This document shows, piece after piece, positions 41,913-51,683 of a stretch of 64,000 bases of DNA. The stretch covers positions 1 to 64,000 of the forward strand of contig JAVJRN010000010.1 in assembly GCA_040218415.1 (NCBI GenBank), given 5' to 3'. The first letter of the stretch is position 1; every line of letters starts with the position of its first letter. Source of the stretch: JAVJRN01 sp040218415. Its GTDB lineage: Bacteria > Bacteroidota > Bacteroidia > Cytophagales > Cyclobacteriaceae. Below the pieces are notes generated by a model. It was not told the DNA's origin, made no database searches, and was given only the letters and a program-made list of their open reading frames with translations. The translations under genes were made by a program, and so were the position numbers.

Positions 41913-44900
41913 ATGGCATTCAGAAAAAATAAAAAACTGACTAACGACTTCTCTAGGGTAACAATAAGTTTGGCTTCTCCTGAGTCAATCTTGGAAAGCT
42001 CGCACGGAGAAGTCACTCAGCCTGAAACGATTAACTATAGAACATACAAGCCCGAAATGGGAGGGTTGTTTTGTGAAAGAATCTTTGGACCCGTAAAGGA
42101 CTGGGAATGTCATTGTGGCAAATACAAGAGAATAAGATACAAAGGAATCATTTGTGATAGATGTGGTGTTGAAGTAACGGAGAAGAAAGTTCGAAGAGAA
42201 AGAATGGGACACATTGAACTTGTTGTTCCAGTCGCGCATATATGGTATTTCAGATCACTTCCGAACAAAATTGGATATCTACTTGGCTTACCTACCAAAA
42301 AATTAGATCAAATTATCTATTATGAAAGATATGTCGTAATCCAGGCAGGAGCTAAAGAGGATGATGATATATCTTATTTGGATTTTTTAACCGAGGAGGA
42401 ATATTTAGATATACTAGATAAACTTCCGCGTGAAAACCAAATGCTTGATGATGATGATCCTACCAAGTTCATCGCTAAGATGGGGGCGGAAGCTTTAGAA
42501 ATGTTGCTTTCTAGAATCCAGTTAGATGATCTATCATATCAGCTAAGACATCAAGCAGCTACGGATACTTCTCAGCAAAGAAAAGCGGAAGCGCTCAAAA
42601 GACTTAGAGTTGTTGAGGCATTCAGGGATGCAAAAACTAGAATAGAAAATCGTCCTGAATGGATGATTATTAAAATGGTTCCTGTCATTCCACCAGAGCT
42701 AAGACCATTGGTTCCTTTAGATGGTGGGCGATTTGCTACATCTGATCTAAACGATTTATATAGAAGGGTTATTATTCGAAATAATCGTTTAAAGCGCCTA
42801 ATGGATATTAAGGCTCCAGAAGTAATTCTAAGAAATGAAAAAAGAATGCTTCAAGAGGCTGTCGATTCTCTTTTTGACAACTCGAGAAAAGTAAATGCTG
42901 TAAGATCAGATGGAAATAGAGCTTTAAAATCTTTAAGCGATATGCTTAAAGGTAAACAAGGACGTTTTAGACAAAACTTACTTGGTAAAAGGGTAGATTA
43001 TTCTGGTCGTTCGGTAATTGTCGTTGGGCCAGAATTGAAAATGCATGAGTGCGGTCTGCCTAAGAATATGGCTGCAGAATTGTTTAAACCGTTTGTGATA
43101 AGGAAACTTATTGAGCGAGGCATAGTGAAGACGGTTAAATCTGCAAAGAAAATCGTTGATAGAAAAGACCCTGTCGTATGGGATATTCTTGAAAACGTGT
43201 TAAAAGGACATCCAGTTCTTTTGAACAGAGCGCCTACGCTTCATAGGCTTGGAATTCAAGCATTTCAGCCTAAGCTAATTGAAGGTAAAGCCATTCAACT
43301 ACACCCTTTGGTTTGTACCGCATTCAACGCCGATTTTGATGGGGATCAGATGGCTGTTCATGTTCCGCTTGGTCATGAAGCTATTTTAGAAGCTTCATTA
43401 TTGATGCTGTCGTCGCACAATATTTTAAATCCTGCAAACGGAGCACCAATCGCTGTTCCTTCCCAAGATATGGTTTTGGGATTATATTATATTACCAAGG
43501 GTAGAAGAACCACCGAGGAAAAACCTATAGTCGGAGAAGGTAAAATATTCTACAGTTCAGAAGAGGTGATCATTGCACTTAATGAAGGGAAGTTGTCACA
43601 ACACGCTTACATAAAGGTGCGTACCTTGGTTCGTACTGAAGCAGGAACATTAGAAAGGAAAATCATAGAAACTGTTGCTGGTCGTGTTCTGTTTAATCAG
43701 CATGTTCCTGAAGAAGTTGGATTTGTTGATGAGTTATTAACGAAGAAAAAGCTTCAAAAAATTATTTCTAATGTTTTCAAAATATCAGGAATGGCGAGAA
43801 CAGCTCATTTCTTAGATGATATTAAAGAATTAGGATTTCAAATGGCCTATAAAGGAGGTCTTTCTATGGGTCTAGATAACATCCAGATTCCAGCAGAAAA
43901 AGACTCTATGGTTGCACAAGCCAAAGAAGAGGTGGAGGCTGTTTGGAACAATTACTTGATGGGTCTGATCACTGACAATGAGAGATATAATCAGGTCATT
44001 GATATTTGGACTAGAACCAACACTCAGCTCACCAATACTTTGATGCAGCAATTGGAAGAGGATGATCAAGGATTTAATTCAATCTACATGATGATGCACT
44101 CAGGAGCTAGAGGTTCAAGAGAGCAAATTCGTCAATTAGGAGGAATGAGAGGCTTGATGGCTAAACCTCAGAAGAACTTACAGGGATCTGTTGGGGAGAT
44201 CATTGAAAACCCAATTCTGTCCAATTTCAAAGAAGGTCTGGATGTTATAGAATACTTTATTTCAACACATGGTGCGAGGAAAGGTCTTGCTGATACTGCT
44301 TTGAAAACTGCAGATGCAGGCTACTTGACAAGACGTCTTGTTGACGTTGCTCAGGATATGGTCGTGAATGAGGATGATTGTGGCTCGCTAAGAGGATTGT
44401 CAGTTGAAGCACTAAAGGATAACGAAGATGTCGTAGAGTCTTTATCAGAAAGAATACTTGGTAGAGTAACTGTCCATGATATATATGATCCTATTACGGA
44501 GGAATTAATCATCGGAAGTGGTTTAGAAGTAACTGAGGAAATCGCTGATATTATTGAGGCTTCTGCTATTGAAGAGGTTGAGATCAGATCTGTACTCACT
44601 TGTGAGTCCAAGAGAGGTATTTGCGCCAAATGTTATGGCCGTAATCTGGCAACTGGTAGTATGTCGAATCTAGGAGAATCAGTAGGTGTAATAGCTGCTC
44701 AGTCCATAGGTGAACCAGGAACGCAATTAACACTAAGAACCTTCCATGTCGGTGGTACAGCATCAAACATAGCTATTGACGCTAATATTAAGGCTAAGTT
44801 TGACGGAATTCTAGAATACGATGAACTTAGAACTGTAGACTCTACTGACGATAATGGCAATAATGTTAAAGTGGTCATGGGTCGTTCTGGGGAGATTAAA

Positions 44901-46217
44901 ATACTTGACGATAAAAAGCAAAAAGTATTGATGGCAAATCACGTCCCTTATGGTTCTATACTTAAAGTGGAAAATGGTGCTAAAATCGCAAAAGGAGATG
45001 AAATCTGCTTTTGGGATCCATACAACGCTGTAATAATGGCTGAGTTTGACGGTAAAGCTGAATTTGAGGCAATTATTGAAGGAGTTACTTTTAAGGAAGA
45101 ATCGGATGAACAAACTGGTCACAGAGAAAAAGTAATCATTGATACAAAAGATAAAACCAAGAACCCTGCTATAATTGTAGAAGCTGGAGACGATTCTAAA
45201 GCTTACAACATCCCTGTAGGCGCCCACTTATCAATTTCTGAAGGAGATAAAATCAAAGCTGGACAAGTGCTCGCAAAGATTCCAAGAAGAACGGGTAAGT
45301 CAAGAGATATTACCGGTGGTTTACCACGGGTTACTGAATTATTTGAGGCGAGAAATCCTTCAAATCCTGCTGTAGTTAGCGAAATAGATGGGGTAGTTAC
45401 CTATGGAGGTATTAAGCGTGGTAATCGTGAGATATTCATTGAGTCAAAAGATGGCGTTAAAAAGAGGTATTTAGTTCCTTTGTCTAAACACATACTTGTT
45501 CAAGATAACGATTTTATAAAAGCTGGTGAAGCTTTATCGGATGGAGCAACAACACCTGCAGATATCCTTAAAATACAGGGACCTACGGCTGTGCAAGAGT
45601 ATTTGGTAAACGAAATACAAGAAGTTTATCGTCTGCAAGGAGTAAAAATAAATGATAAACACATTGAGGTTATTGTTCGCCAGATGATGCAAAAAGTGAT
45701 CATAATAGATGCTGGAGACACAAGCTTCCTTACCAATCAGACCGTGGATCGTTTCGCTTTTATGGCAGAGAATGACGACATATTGGATAATAAAGTTGTG
45801 GTAGAACCAGGTGATTCCGCTACACTAAAAGCCGGTATGATCATTACGAGCAGGAAACTTAGAGATGAGAATTCCAATTTGAAGCGAAGAGATATGAAAA
45901 TTGTAGAGGTGAGAAGTGCAGAGCCGGCGGTATCTCAACCTATTCTTCAAGGAATAACGCAAGCTTCATTAGGAACAGAAAGTTTCATTTCAGCAGCTTC
46001 ATTTCAGGAAACGACCAAGGTACTTAGCGAAGCGTCTATTCGAGGGAAAAGAGATTTCTTAGCAGGACTTAAAGAAAACGTAATAGTAGGACACTTAATA
46101 CCTGCAGGTACAGGTATGAGGCAATTCCAAGATAGAATTGTAACGTCTAATGAAGATTACGAACAATTAGTCAATGCCAAAGAAGAATTCGAGAGAGCTA
46201 AAGAGTATGAGGCATAA
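41913..46217 (+). CDS. rpoC: RNA polymerase beta' subunit
   Basis: 1434 residues. The N-terminal zinc ribbon (CHCGKYKRIRYKGIICDRCG), the catalytic magnesium loop NADFDGDQMAVHVPL, the trigger-loop region and the second zinc site (CESKRGICAKCYGRN) are all intact. It starts 52 nt after rpoB; a short CCTCA/TGAGG hairpin (41876-41891) stands in the gap. Confidence 0.99.
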   Translation: MAFRKNKKLTNDFSRVTISLASPESILESSHGEVTQPETINYRTYKPEMGGLFCERIFGPVKDWECHCGKYKRIRYKGIICDRCGVEVTEKKVRRERMGHIELVVPVAHIWYFRSLPNKIGYLLGLPTKKLDQIIYYERYVVIQAGAKEDDDISYLDFLTEEEYLDILDKLPRENQMLDDDDPTKFIAKMGAEALEMLLSRIQLDDLSYQLRHQAATDTSQQRKAEALKRLRVVEAFRDAKTRIENRPEWMIIKMVPVIPPELRPLVPLDGGRFATSDLNDLYRRVIIRNNRLKRLMDIKAPEVILRNEKRMLQEAVDSLFDNSRKVNAVRSDGNRALKSLSDMLKGKQGRFRQNLLGKRVDYSGRSVIVVGPELKMHECGLPKNMAAELFKPFVIRKLIERGIVKTVKSAKKIVDRKDPVVWDILENVLKGHPVLLNRAPTLHRLGIQAFQPKLIEGKAIQLHPLVCTAFNADFDGDQMAVHVPLGHEAILEASLLMLSSHNILNPANGAPIAVPSQDMVLGLYYITKGRRTTEEKPIVGEGKIFYSSEEVIIALNEGKLSQHAYIKVRTLVRTEAGTLERKIIETVAGRVLFNQHVPEEVGFVDELLTKKKLQKIISNVFKISGMARTAHFLDDIKELGFQMAYKGGLSMGLDNIQIPAEKDSMVAQAKEEVEAVWNNYLMGLITDNERYNQVIDIWTRTNTQLTNTLMQQLEEDDQGFNSIYMMMHSGARGSREQIRQLGGMRGLMAKPQKNLQGSVGEIIENPILSNFKEGLDVIEYFISTHGARKGLADTALKTADAGYLTRRLVDVAQDMVVNEDDCGSLRGLSVEALKDNEDVVESLSERILGRVTVHDIYDPITEELIIGSGLEVTEEIADIIEASAIEEVEIRSVLTCESKRGICAKCYGRNLATGSMSNLGESVGVIAAQSIGEPGTQLTLRTFHVGGTASNIAIDANIKAKFDGILEYDELRTVDSTDDNGNNVKVVMGRSGEIKILDDKKQKVLMANHVPYGSILKVENGAKIAKGDEICFWDPYNAVIMAEFDGKAEFEAIIEGVTFKEESDEQTGHREKVIIDTKDKTKNPAIIVEAGDDSKAYNIPVGAHLSISEGDKIKAGQVLAKIPRRTGKSRDITGGLPRVTELFEARNPSNPAVVSEIDGVVTYGGIKRGNREIFIESKDGVKKRYLVPLSKHILVQDNDFIKAGEALSDGATTPADILKIQGPTAVQEYLVNEIQEVYRLQGVKINDKHIEVIVRQMMQKVIIIDAGDTSFLTNQTVDRFAFMAENDDILDNKVVVEPGDSATLKAGMIITSRKLRDENSNLKRRDMKIVEVRSAEPAVSQPILQGITQASLGTESFISAASFQETTKVLSEASIRGKRDFLAGLKENVIVGHLIPAGTGMRQFQDRIVTSNEDYEQLVNAKEEFERAKEYEA

Positions 46218-46218
46218 G

Positions 46219-46548
46219 ATGGAATCGAAAGACGACAATAAAACAAAACAAGGAAATCAAATTAACATAGAGCTTTCGGAGGAAACTGCCGAGGGTGTCT
46301 ATGCTAATTTGGCTATGATTGCGCATTCTAGTAGTGAGTTTGTTATTGATTTCATTCGTTTGATGCCGGGTGTTCCAAAAGCGAAAGTAAAGTCTAGAAT
46401 CGTCATCACACCTGAGCACGCTAAAAGGCTCTTGAATGCACTACAGGATAACATAAAGAAATATGAGAAAACTTTTGGTGATATAAAATCAGTAGATGAA
46501 GCACCTAAGTTTCCAATGAATTTTGGCGGCACAATAGGTGAGGCCTAA
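46219..46548 (+). CDS. DUF3467 family protein
   Basis: 109 residues from ATG 46219, 2 nt after the rpoC stop codon; longer in-frame starts would overlap rpoC. The conserved core is NINIELSEETAEGVYANLAM-like, followed by HSSSEFVIDFIRLMPG and ITPEHAKRLLNALQDNI. The family is small, cytosolic and uncharacterised, and in this phylum often follows rpoC. Its tight coupling to rpoC suggests a link to RNA polymerase, but no function is established. Confidence 0.88.
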   Translation: MESKDDNKTKQGNQINIELSEETAEGVYANLAMIAHSSSEFVIDFIRLMPGVPKAKVKSRIVITPEHAKRLLNALQDNIKKYEKTFGDIKSVDEAPKFPMNFGGTIGEA

Positions 46549-46575
46549 AAAACACAAAATCATTCATTCCTAATG

Positions 46576-46606
46576 TTGGGATATAAGCACATTATATCTA
46601 TCTTCG
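46576..46606 (+). promoter_or_regulatory. promoter of the rpsL-rpsG-fusA-rpsJ operon
   Basis: TTG (46576-46578), about 20 bp, then TATCTTCG (46599-46606), one mismatch from TAnnTTTG. It lies in the 108-bp gap after the DUF3467 gene and 50 bp before rpsL. Confidence 0.5.
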
Positions 46607-46656
46607 CATCCCGATTATAAGGATCGGAAATTAGGATTATCAGAAATTAAGACATA

Positions 46657-47037
46657 ATGCCAACTATTCAACAATTAGTAAGAAAAGGCAGAACAAAATT
46701 GACTTCAAAGTCAAAATCTCCTGCTCTGGACTCATGTCCACAAAGAAGAGGTGTTTGTACAAGAGTATATACCACCACTCCAAAAAAGCCAAACTCAGCA
46801 ATGAGAAAGGTTGCGCGGGTTAGATTAACCAATGGTAAAGAAGTTAATGCTTACATACCAGGAGAGGGTCATAATCTTCAAGAACACTCTATCGTTCTTA
46901 TTAGAGGTGGGAGAGTTAAAGATCTACCAGGAGTGAGATACCATATCATTAGAGGAGCCCTAGATACTGCAGGTGTTAGTGGTAGATTGCAAAGACGTTC
47001 AAAATATGGGGCTAAAAGACCCAAGGATAAAAAGTAA
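46657..47037 (+). CDS. rpsL: 30S ribosomal protein S12
   Basis: 126 residues. Decoding-centre protein; KKPNSAMRKVARVRLTNG and PGVRYHIIRGALDTAGVSGR include the streptomycin-relevant lysines, both present as Lys. First gene of the str operon, 9 nt before rpsG. Confidence 0.99.
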   Translation: MPTIQQLVRKGRTKLTSKSKSPALDSCPQRRGVCTRVYTTTPKKPNSAMRKVARVRLTNGKEVNAYIPGEGHNLQEHSIVLIRGGRVKDLPGVRYHIIRGALDTAGVSGRLQRRSKYGAKRPKDKK

Positions 47038-47046
47038 TTCGAAGAA

Positions 47047-47514
47047 ATGAGAAAATCTAAACCAAAGAAGAGGTACATCCTTCCTGATCCTATATATAAG
47101 GATACATTGGTTACAAAATTCGTTAATAATCTTATGTTAAGCGGTAAAAAGAGTACTGCTTATGGTATTTTTTATGACGCGATTAAAATTGTAGAGGGTA
47201 AAACGGGAGCAAACGGAGTGGAAACATGGAAGTCAGCGCTCAATAACGTTTGTCCTGCAGTTGAGGTCAAAAGTAGAAGAGTTGGTGGAGCTACTTTTCA
47301 GGTGCCGATTGAAGTGCGTCCTGAAAGGAAGATGTCACTTGGTATGAAATGGATGATCAAATACGCAAGAGCTCGTGGTGAAAAAACCATGAAGGAAAGA
47401 TTGGCCTATGAGGTAATTGCTGCATCTAAAGGAGAAGGAGCATCTGTTAAAAAGAAAGATGATACCCATCGTATGGCTGAAGCGAACAAGGCGTTCTCAC
47501 ATTTTAGATTCTAA
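47047..47514 (+). CDS. rpsG: 30S ribosomal protein S7
   Basis: 155 residues. It binds the 3' major domain of 16S RNA. DPIYKDTLVTKFVNNLMLSG and the hairpin region VGGATFQVPIEVRPERK are typical. Twelve nt before fusA. Confidence 0.98.
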   Translation: MRKSKPKKRYILPDPIYKDTLVTKFVNNLMLSGKKSTAYGIFYDAIKIVEGKTGANGVETWKSALNNVCPAVEVKSRRVGGATFQVPIEVRPERKMSLGMKWMIKYARARGEKTMKERLAYEVIAASKGEGASVKKKDDTHRMAEANKAFSHFRF

Positions 47515-47526
47515 GTTTACTTCGAA

Positions 47527-49644
47527 ATGGCAAGAGATTTAAAATATACCAGAAATATAGGTATAGCGGCGCATATTGACGCTGGTAAAACGACTACAAC
47601 AGAAAGAATATTATATTACACCGGCGTTAGTCACAAGATTGGAGAGGTACATGATGGTGCTGCTACAATGGATTGGATGGCGCAGGAGCAAGAAAGGGGT
47701 ATTACCATTACTTCGGCAGCCACAACTGTCTTCTGGAAATATAAGAATGAAGATTATCATATAAATATTATCGATACTCCTGGTCACGTTGACTTTACTG
47801 TAGAGGTCAATAGATCATTAAGGGTTTTAGATGGTTTAGTGTTTCTGTTTAGTGCTGTAGATGGAGTTGAACCTCAATCTGAGACTAATTGGAGACTCGC
47901 AGATAATTACAAAGTTGCTCGTATCGGTTTTGTTAATAAAATGGATCGAGCAGGTGCAGATTTTCTAAACGTTTGTAAGCAGGTTAAAGAAATGTTAGGG
48001 ACAAAAGCAGTCCCATTGCAATTACCTATCGGAGCTGAAGATACCTTCAAAGGTGTCGTTGATCTCGTTGAAAACCGTGCAATGGTATGGAACGAGGACG
48101 ATATGGGAATGACATTCCAAGAGATTGAAATTCCAGCTGACATGTTAGATGAGGTAGCTGAGTATAGAGAATATCTTCTTGAGTCGGTTGCTGAATATGA
48201 TGAGACACTACTTGAGAAGTATTTCGAAGATCCAGAATCTATTACGAGAGATGAGGTTATTGCGGCTTTAAGAGCGGCAACAATTGATTTGGCATTTGTG
48301 CCAATGACATGTGGTTCTGCTTTCAAAAATAAGGGAGTTCAAGCGATGCTTGATTATGTAATGGAGTTACTTCCTTCACCTTTAGACAGAGAAAGTATAA
48401 AAGGAATAAACCCGGATACAGAGGAACCTGAATACAGAAAACCAAGTAAAGACGAACCGTTTGCAGCCTTGGCTTTTAAAATTGCGACTGATCCTTTCGT
48501 AGGAAGGCTTTGTTTTGTTCGTTCATATTCAGGGATGTTAGAAAGTGGTTCTTATGTATACAACACACGATCTGGCAATAAGGAAAGAATTTCACGTATA
48601 TTCCAAATGCATGCTAACAAGCAGAACCAGATTGATAGGTTGCATGCTGGAGATATAGGAGCTGTAGTCGGTTTTAAGGATATTAAAACTGGTGATACGC
48701 TCTGTGATGAAAAGAAAAAGATTGTCCTAGAGTCAATGGTTTTTCCAGAACCAGTAATTGGGTATGCTATTGAGCCGAAATCACAGGCGGATGTAGATAA
48801 GTTGGGTATTGGAATTGGTAAACTTATAGAAGAAGATCCAACCCTTCAGGTTGAGACAAATCACGAAACAGGACAAACCATTCTTAAAGGAATGGGTGAA
48901 CTTCACCTTGACATCATAATAGATCGATTGAAGCGTGAGTTTAAAGTGGAGATCAATCAGGGAGCACCTCAAGTAGCATATAAAGAGACCATAACTGCTA
49001 CGGTGGATCATAAAGAGGTTTATAAAAAGCAGTCTGGTGGACGAGGAAAATTTGCGGATATTGTATTCGAACTAGGTCCTTCTGACGAACCTGAAGAGGG
49101 TAAGGAAAGAATAGAAGGTTTGCAATTTGTGAATAATATCGTCGGTGGAACTATACCTCGGGAATTCATTCCTGCAATAGAAAAGGGTTTTAAAGAAGCG
49201 ATGAAGAATGGGCCTTTAGCTGGCTATCCAGTGGATAATATGAAGGTTAGGCTTTATCACGGTTCTTTTCATGACGTAGATTCTGACTCATTATCGTTTG
49301 AATTAGCGTCGAGAATAGGTTTTAAAGAAGCTGCTAAAAAGGCTAAGCCGGTGTTGTTAGAGCCTATAATGGCAGTTGAAGTGGTAACACCAGATGAATA
49401 CACAGGTTCGATTACAGGTGATCTCAATAAGAGAAGAGGCATCATGAAAGGAATGGATACCAGAGGTACATCGGGAGTTATAAAAGCGAATGTGCCTTTG
49501 TCAGAACTTTTTGGATATGTTACTGACTTAAGAACAATGAGTTCTGGTAGGGCGACAGCCAGTTTGACTTTCGCGCATTATGACCAAGTGCCTCAAAACA
49601 TTGCTATTGGTATTATATCTAAAACAAAAGGTACTGACTCTTAA
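47527..49644 (+). CDS. fusA: elongation factor G
   Basis: 705 residues. GTPase motifs AHIDAGKTTTTERIL, RGITITSAAT, DTPGHVDFT, NKMDRAGADF. Domain IV contains the tip loop GGTIPREFIPAIEKGF and domain V ends the protein. Full-length canonical EF-G1 for translocation and, with RRF, ribosome recycling. Twelve nt before rpsJ. Confidence 0.99.
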   Translation: MARDLKYTRNIGIAAHIDAGKTTTTERILYYTGVSHKIGEVHDGAATMDWMAQEQERGITITSAATTVFWKYKNEDYHINIIDTPGHVDFTVEVNRSLRVLDGLVFLFSAVDGVEPQSETNWRLADNYKVARIGFVNKMDRAGADFLNVCKQVKEMLGTKAVPLQLPIGAEDTFKGVVDLVENRAMVWNEDDMGMTFQEIEIPADMLDEVAEYREYLLESVAEYDETLLEKYFEDPESITRDEVIAALRAATIDLAFVPMTCGSAFKNKGVQAMLDYVMELLPSPLDRESIKGINPDTEEPEYRKPSKDEPFAALAFKIATDPFVGRLCFVRSYSGMLESGSYVYNTRSGNKERISRIFQMHANKQNQIDRLHAGDIGAVVGFKDIKTGDTLCDEKKKIVLESMVFPEPVIGYAIEPKSQADVDKLGIGIGKLIEEDPTLQVETNHETGQTILKGMGELHLDIIIDRLKREFKVEINQGAPQVAYKETITATVDHKEVYKKQSGGRGKFADIVFELGPSDEPEEGKERIEGLQFVNNIVGGTIPREFIPAIEKGFKEAMKNGPLAGYPVDNMKVRLYHGSFHDVDSDSLSFELASRIGFKEAAKKAKPVLLEPIMAVEVVTPDEYTGSITGDLNKRRGIMKGMDTRGTSGVIKANVPLSELFGYVTDLRTMSSGRATASLTFAHYDQVPQNIAIGIISKTKGTDS

Positions 49645-49656
49645 AATTGTAAAGTA

Positions 49657-49962
49657 ATGAATCAAAAAATCAGAATAAAGCTCAGATCTTATGACCACAA
49701 TCTTGTGGATAAATCTTCTGAAAAAATAGTAAGGGCAGTTAAAACTACTGGAGCCATAGTTAGTGGACCCATTCCACTTCCAACAGTAAAAGAAAAGTTC
49801 ACTGTATTAAGGTCGCCTCACGTGAATAAGAAATCTAGAGAGCAATTTCAGTTGTGTACCTATAAGAGGTTGGTGGATATATATAGTAATAGTCCTAAAA
49901 CTGTTGATGCCTTAATGAAATTGGAGCTTCCTAGTGGAGTTGACGTAGAGATTAAAGTATAA
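49657..49962 (+). CDS. rpsJ: 30S ribosomal protein S10
   Basis: 101 residues. IRIKLRSYDHNLVDKSSEKI, GPIPLPTVKEKFTVLRSPHV and the C-terminal DVEIKV are diagnostic. It also serves in antitermination with NusB. It is cotranscribed with the str operon and followed by a strong terminator, so it is separated from rplC. Confidence 0.98.
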   Translation: MNQKIRIKLRSYDHNLVDKSSEKIVRAVKTTGAIVSGPIPLPTVKEKFTVLRSPHVNKKSREQFQLCTYKRLVDIYSNSPKTVDALMKLELPSGVDVEIKV

Positions 49963-49981
49963 TTTAAGCGTACCTCGATGA

Positions 49982-50017
49982 AGAACCAATAGCCAAAGGG
50001 TATTGGTTCTTTTTTTG
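49982..50017 (+). terminator. terminator between rpsJ and rplC
   Basis: Perfect 10-bp stem AGAACCAATA / TATTGGTTCT, 9-nt loop, T-run of eight. It ends the rpsL-fusA-rpsJ transcript. Confidence 0.92.
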
Positions 50018-50039
50018 TCTAAAAAATAAGTTTTAATCT

Positions 50040-50069
50040 TTTGATCATCCAAAGGAATTGCTATCTTTG
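50040..50069 (+). promoter_or_regulatory. promoter of the rplC ribosomal operon
   Basis: TTTG (50040-50043), an 18-bp spacer, TATCTTTG (50062-50069), matching TTTG/TAnnTTTG. The leader to rplC (50127) is about 50 nt. Confidence 0.75.
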
Positions 50070-50126
50070 CAGTCCTTTTCACAAAAAGATCATCCGAAGA
50101 CGGATTAATAATAAAAGAAGAACAAA

Positions 50127-50759
50127 ATGCCAGGAATTATTGGTAGAAAATTAGGAATGACCAGTATTCATCTCGAAGATGGAAAAAACTTAGCGTGTAC
50201 GCTTGTTCAAGCTGGTCCTTGCGTAGTAACTCAGGTGAAGGATCCAGAGACGGATGGTTATAAAGCTGTGCAGTTAGGCTATGGAGAGAGAAAAGATAAA
50301 AATACACCTAAATCTTTGAAGGGTCATTTTGCAAAAGCAAAAACAACACCTAAGAAAAAGTTAGTTGAATTTAGAGATTTCAGATCTGAATTCGACGAGA
50401 AAGTTGTTTTAGGTAATACAATATTGGCTAACGAAGTTTTTGCAGAAAACGATTTTCTTGACGCCATAGGTACTTCTAAGGGTAAAGGCTTTCAAGGTGT
50501 AGTTAAACGTCACGGTTTTGGTGGTGTGGGACAAGCTACCCATGGTCAGCACAACAGACTAAGAGCGCCAGGTTCGATTGGTGCTTGTTCTTTTCCATCG
50601 CGTGTTTTCAAAGGCTTGAAGATGGCTGGAAGAATGGGTGGTGATAGGGTAAAAGTATTGAACCTACGGGTCCTTAAGGTGTATCCTGATAAAAATCTTT
50701 TGTTAGTAAGTGGTTCAATACCTGGCGCTAATAATTCATTTGTAATTCTAGAGAAATAA
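50127..50759 (+). CDS. rplC: 50S ribosomal protein L3
   Basis: 210 residues. MPGIIGRKLGMTSIH, KGKGFQGVVKRHGFGGV and RAPGSIGACSFPSRVFKG are typical of L3, which organises the peptidyl-transferase region. Its stop overlaps the rplD ATG (TAATG). Confidence 0.98.
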   Translation: MPGIIGRKLGMTSIHLEDGKNLACTLVQAGPCVVTQVKDPETDGYKAVQLGYGERKDKNTPKSLKGHFAKAKTTPKKKLVEFRDFRSEFDEKVVLGNTILANEVFAENDFLDAIGTSKGKGFQGVVKRHGFGGVGQATHGQHNRLRAPGSIGACSFPSRVFKGLKMAGRMGGDRVKVLNLRVLKVYPDKNLLLVSGSIPGANNSFVILEK

Positions 50760-51385
50760 TGAAATTATCAGTTTTAAATATAAAAGGAGAAGACACTGGT
50801 AGAGAGGTTACTCTAGATGAAAGTGTTTTTGGCATAGATCCTAATGAGCATACAGTTTATTTGGAGATCAAACAATTTCTTGCTAATCAGAGACAGGGAA
50901 CAGCCAAAGTTAAAACGAGAAATGAGATTTCTGGCTCAACAAGAAAAATAAAAAAGCAAAAAGGAACAGGAACTGCCAGAGCTGGTAGTATAAAATCTCC
51001 AGTCTTTAGAGGTGGTGGAACCATGTTTGGTCCAGAACCAAGAGACCACTCTTTTAAGCTGAATAAGAAAGTAAAGACTAAAGCTAAAATTTCTGCTTTT
51101 TCTGCAAAGGCCAAAGATGATAGGATTACAATCCTTGAGGATGTAGTTATGGATAGCCCAAAGACAAAATCCTTTCTTGAAATTTTAAAAAATTTGAATG
51201 TTGATAATAAGAAGTCTCTTTTTATTATTGGAGATGCTAGTAAAAACTTTTACTTATCGTCACGAAATATTCAGAACACAAAAGTATCTGTCGCTAGTGA
51301 AATCAATATTTTCGATTTGGTTCATTGTGATCAACTGGTTTTAACAGAAGGTGCTATCGAAGTAATTCAAAAGAGATTTAACTAA
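50759..51385 (+). CDS. rplD: 50S ribosomal protein L4
   Basis: 208 residues. The exit-tunnel extension is seen in QRQGTAKVKTRNEISGSTRK and QKGTGTARAGSIKSPVFRGG. In other bacteria L4 also regulates the S10 operon. It overlaps rplC and rplW by one base each. Confidence 0.97.
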   Translation: MKLSVLNIKGEDTGREVTLDESVFGIDPNEHTVYLEIKQFLANQRQGTAKVKTRNEISGSTRKIKKQKGTGTARAGSIKSPVFRGGGTMFGPEPRDHSFKLNKKVKTKAKISAFSAKAKDDRITILEDVVMDSPKTKSFLEILKNLNVDNKKSLFIIGDASKNFYLSSRNIQNTKVSVASEINIFDLVHCDQLVLTEGAIEVIQKRFN

Positions 51386-51672
51386 TGGGAGTATTAATAA
51401 AACCTCTAGTAACAGAAAAGGTATCAGCTATGAACGAACATGGTAAATACGGATTCATGGTGGATAAATCAGCTAATAAAATTCAAATTAAGGCTGAAAT
51501 TGAAAAAACTTATGGTGTAACTGTGGAGAGCGTTAATACGATGCTTCACCCTGGAAAATCAAAATCAAGATATACTAAATCTGGTATGATCGAAGGTAAA
51601 ACACCTGCATATAAGAAAGCTGTCGTAAAAGTTGCTGACGGTGATATCATTGATTTTTACAGCGGTATATAA
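51385..51672 (+). CDS. rplW: 50S ribosomal protein L23
   Basis: 95 residues. LIKPLVTEKVSAMNEHGKYG and the tunnel-exit loop are typical; L23 is the docking site for trigger factor and SRP. Overlaps rplD by one base, 11 nt before rplB. Confidence 0.97.
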   Translation: MGVLIKPLVTEKVSAMNEHGKYGFMVDKSANKIQIKAEIEKTYGVTVESVNTMLHPGKSKSRYTKSGMIEGKTPAYKKAVVKVADGDIIDFYSGI

Positions 51673-51683
51673 AGAACTGACAA

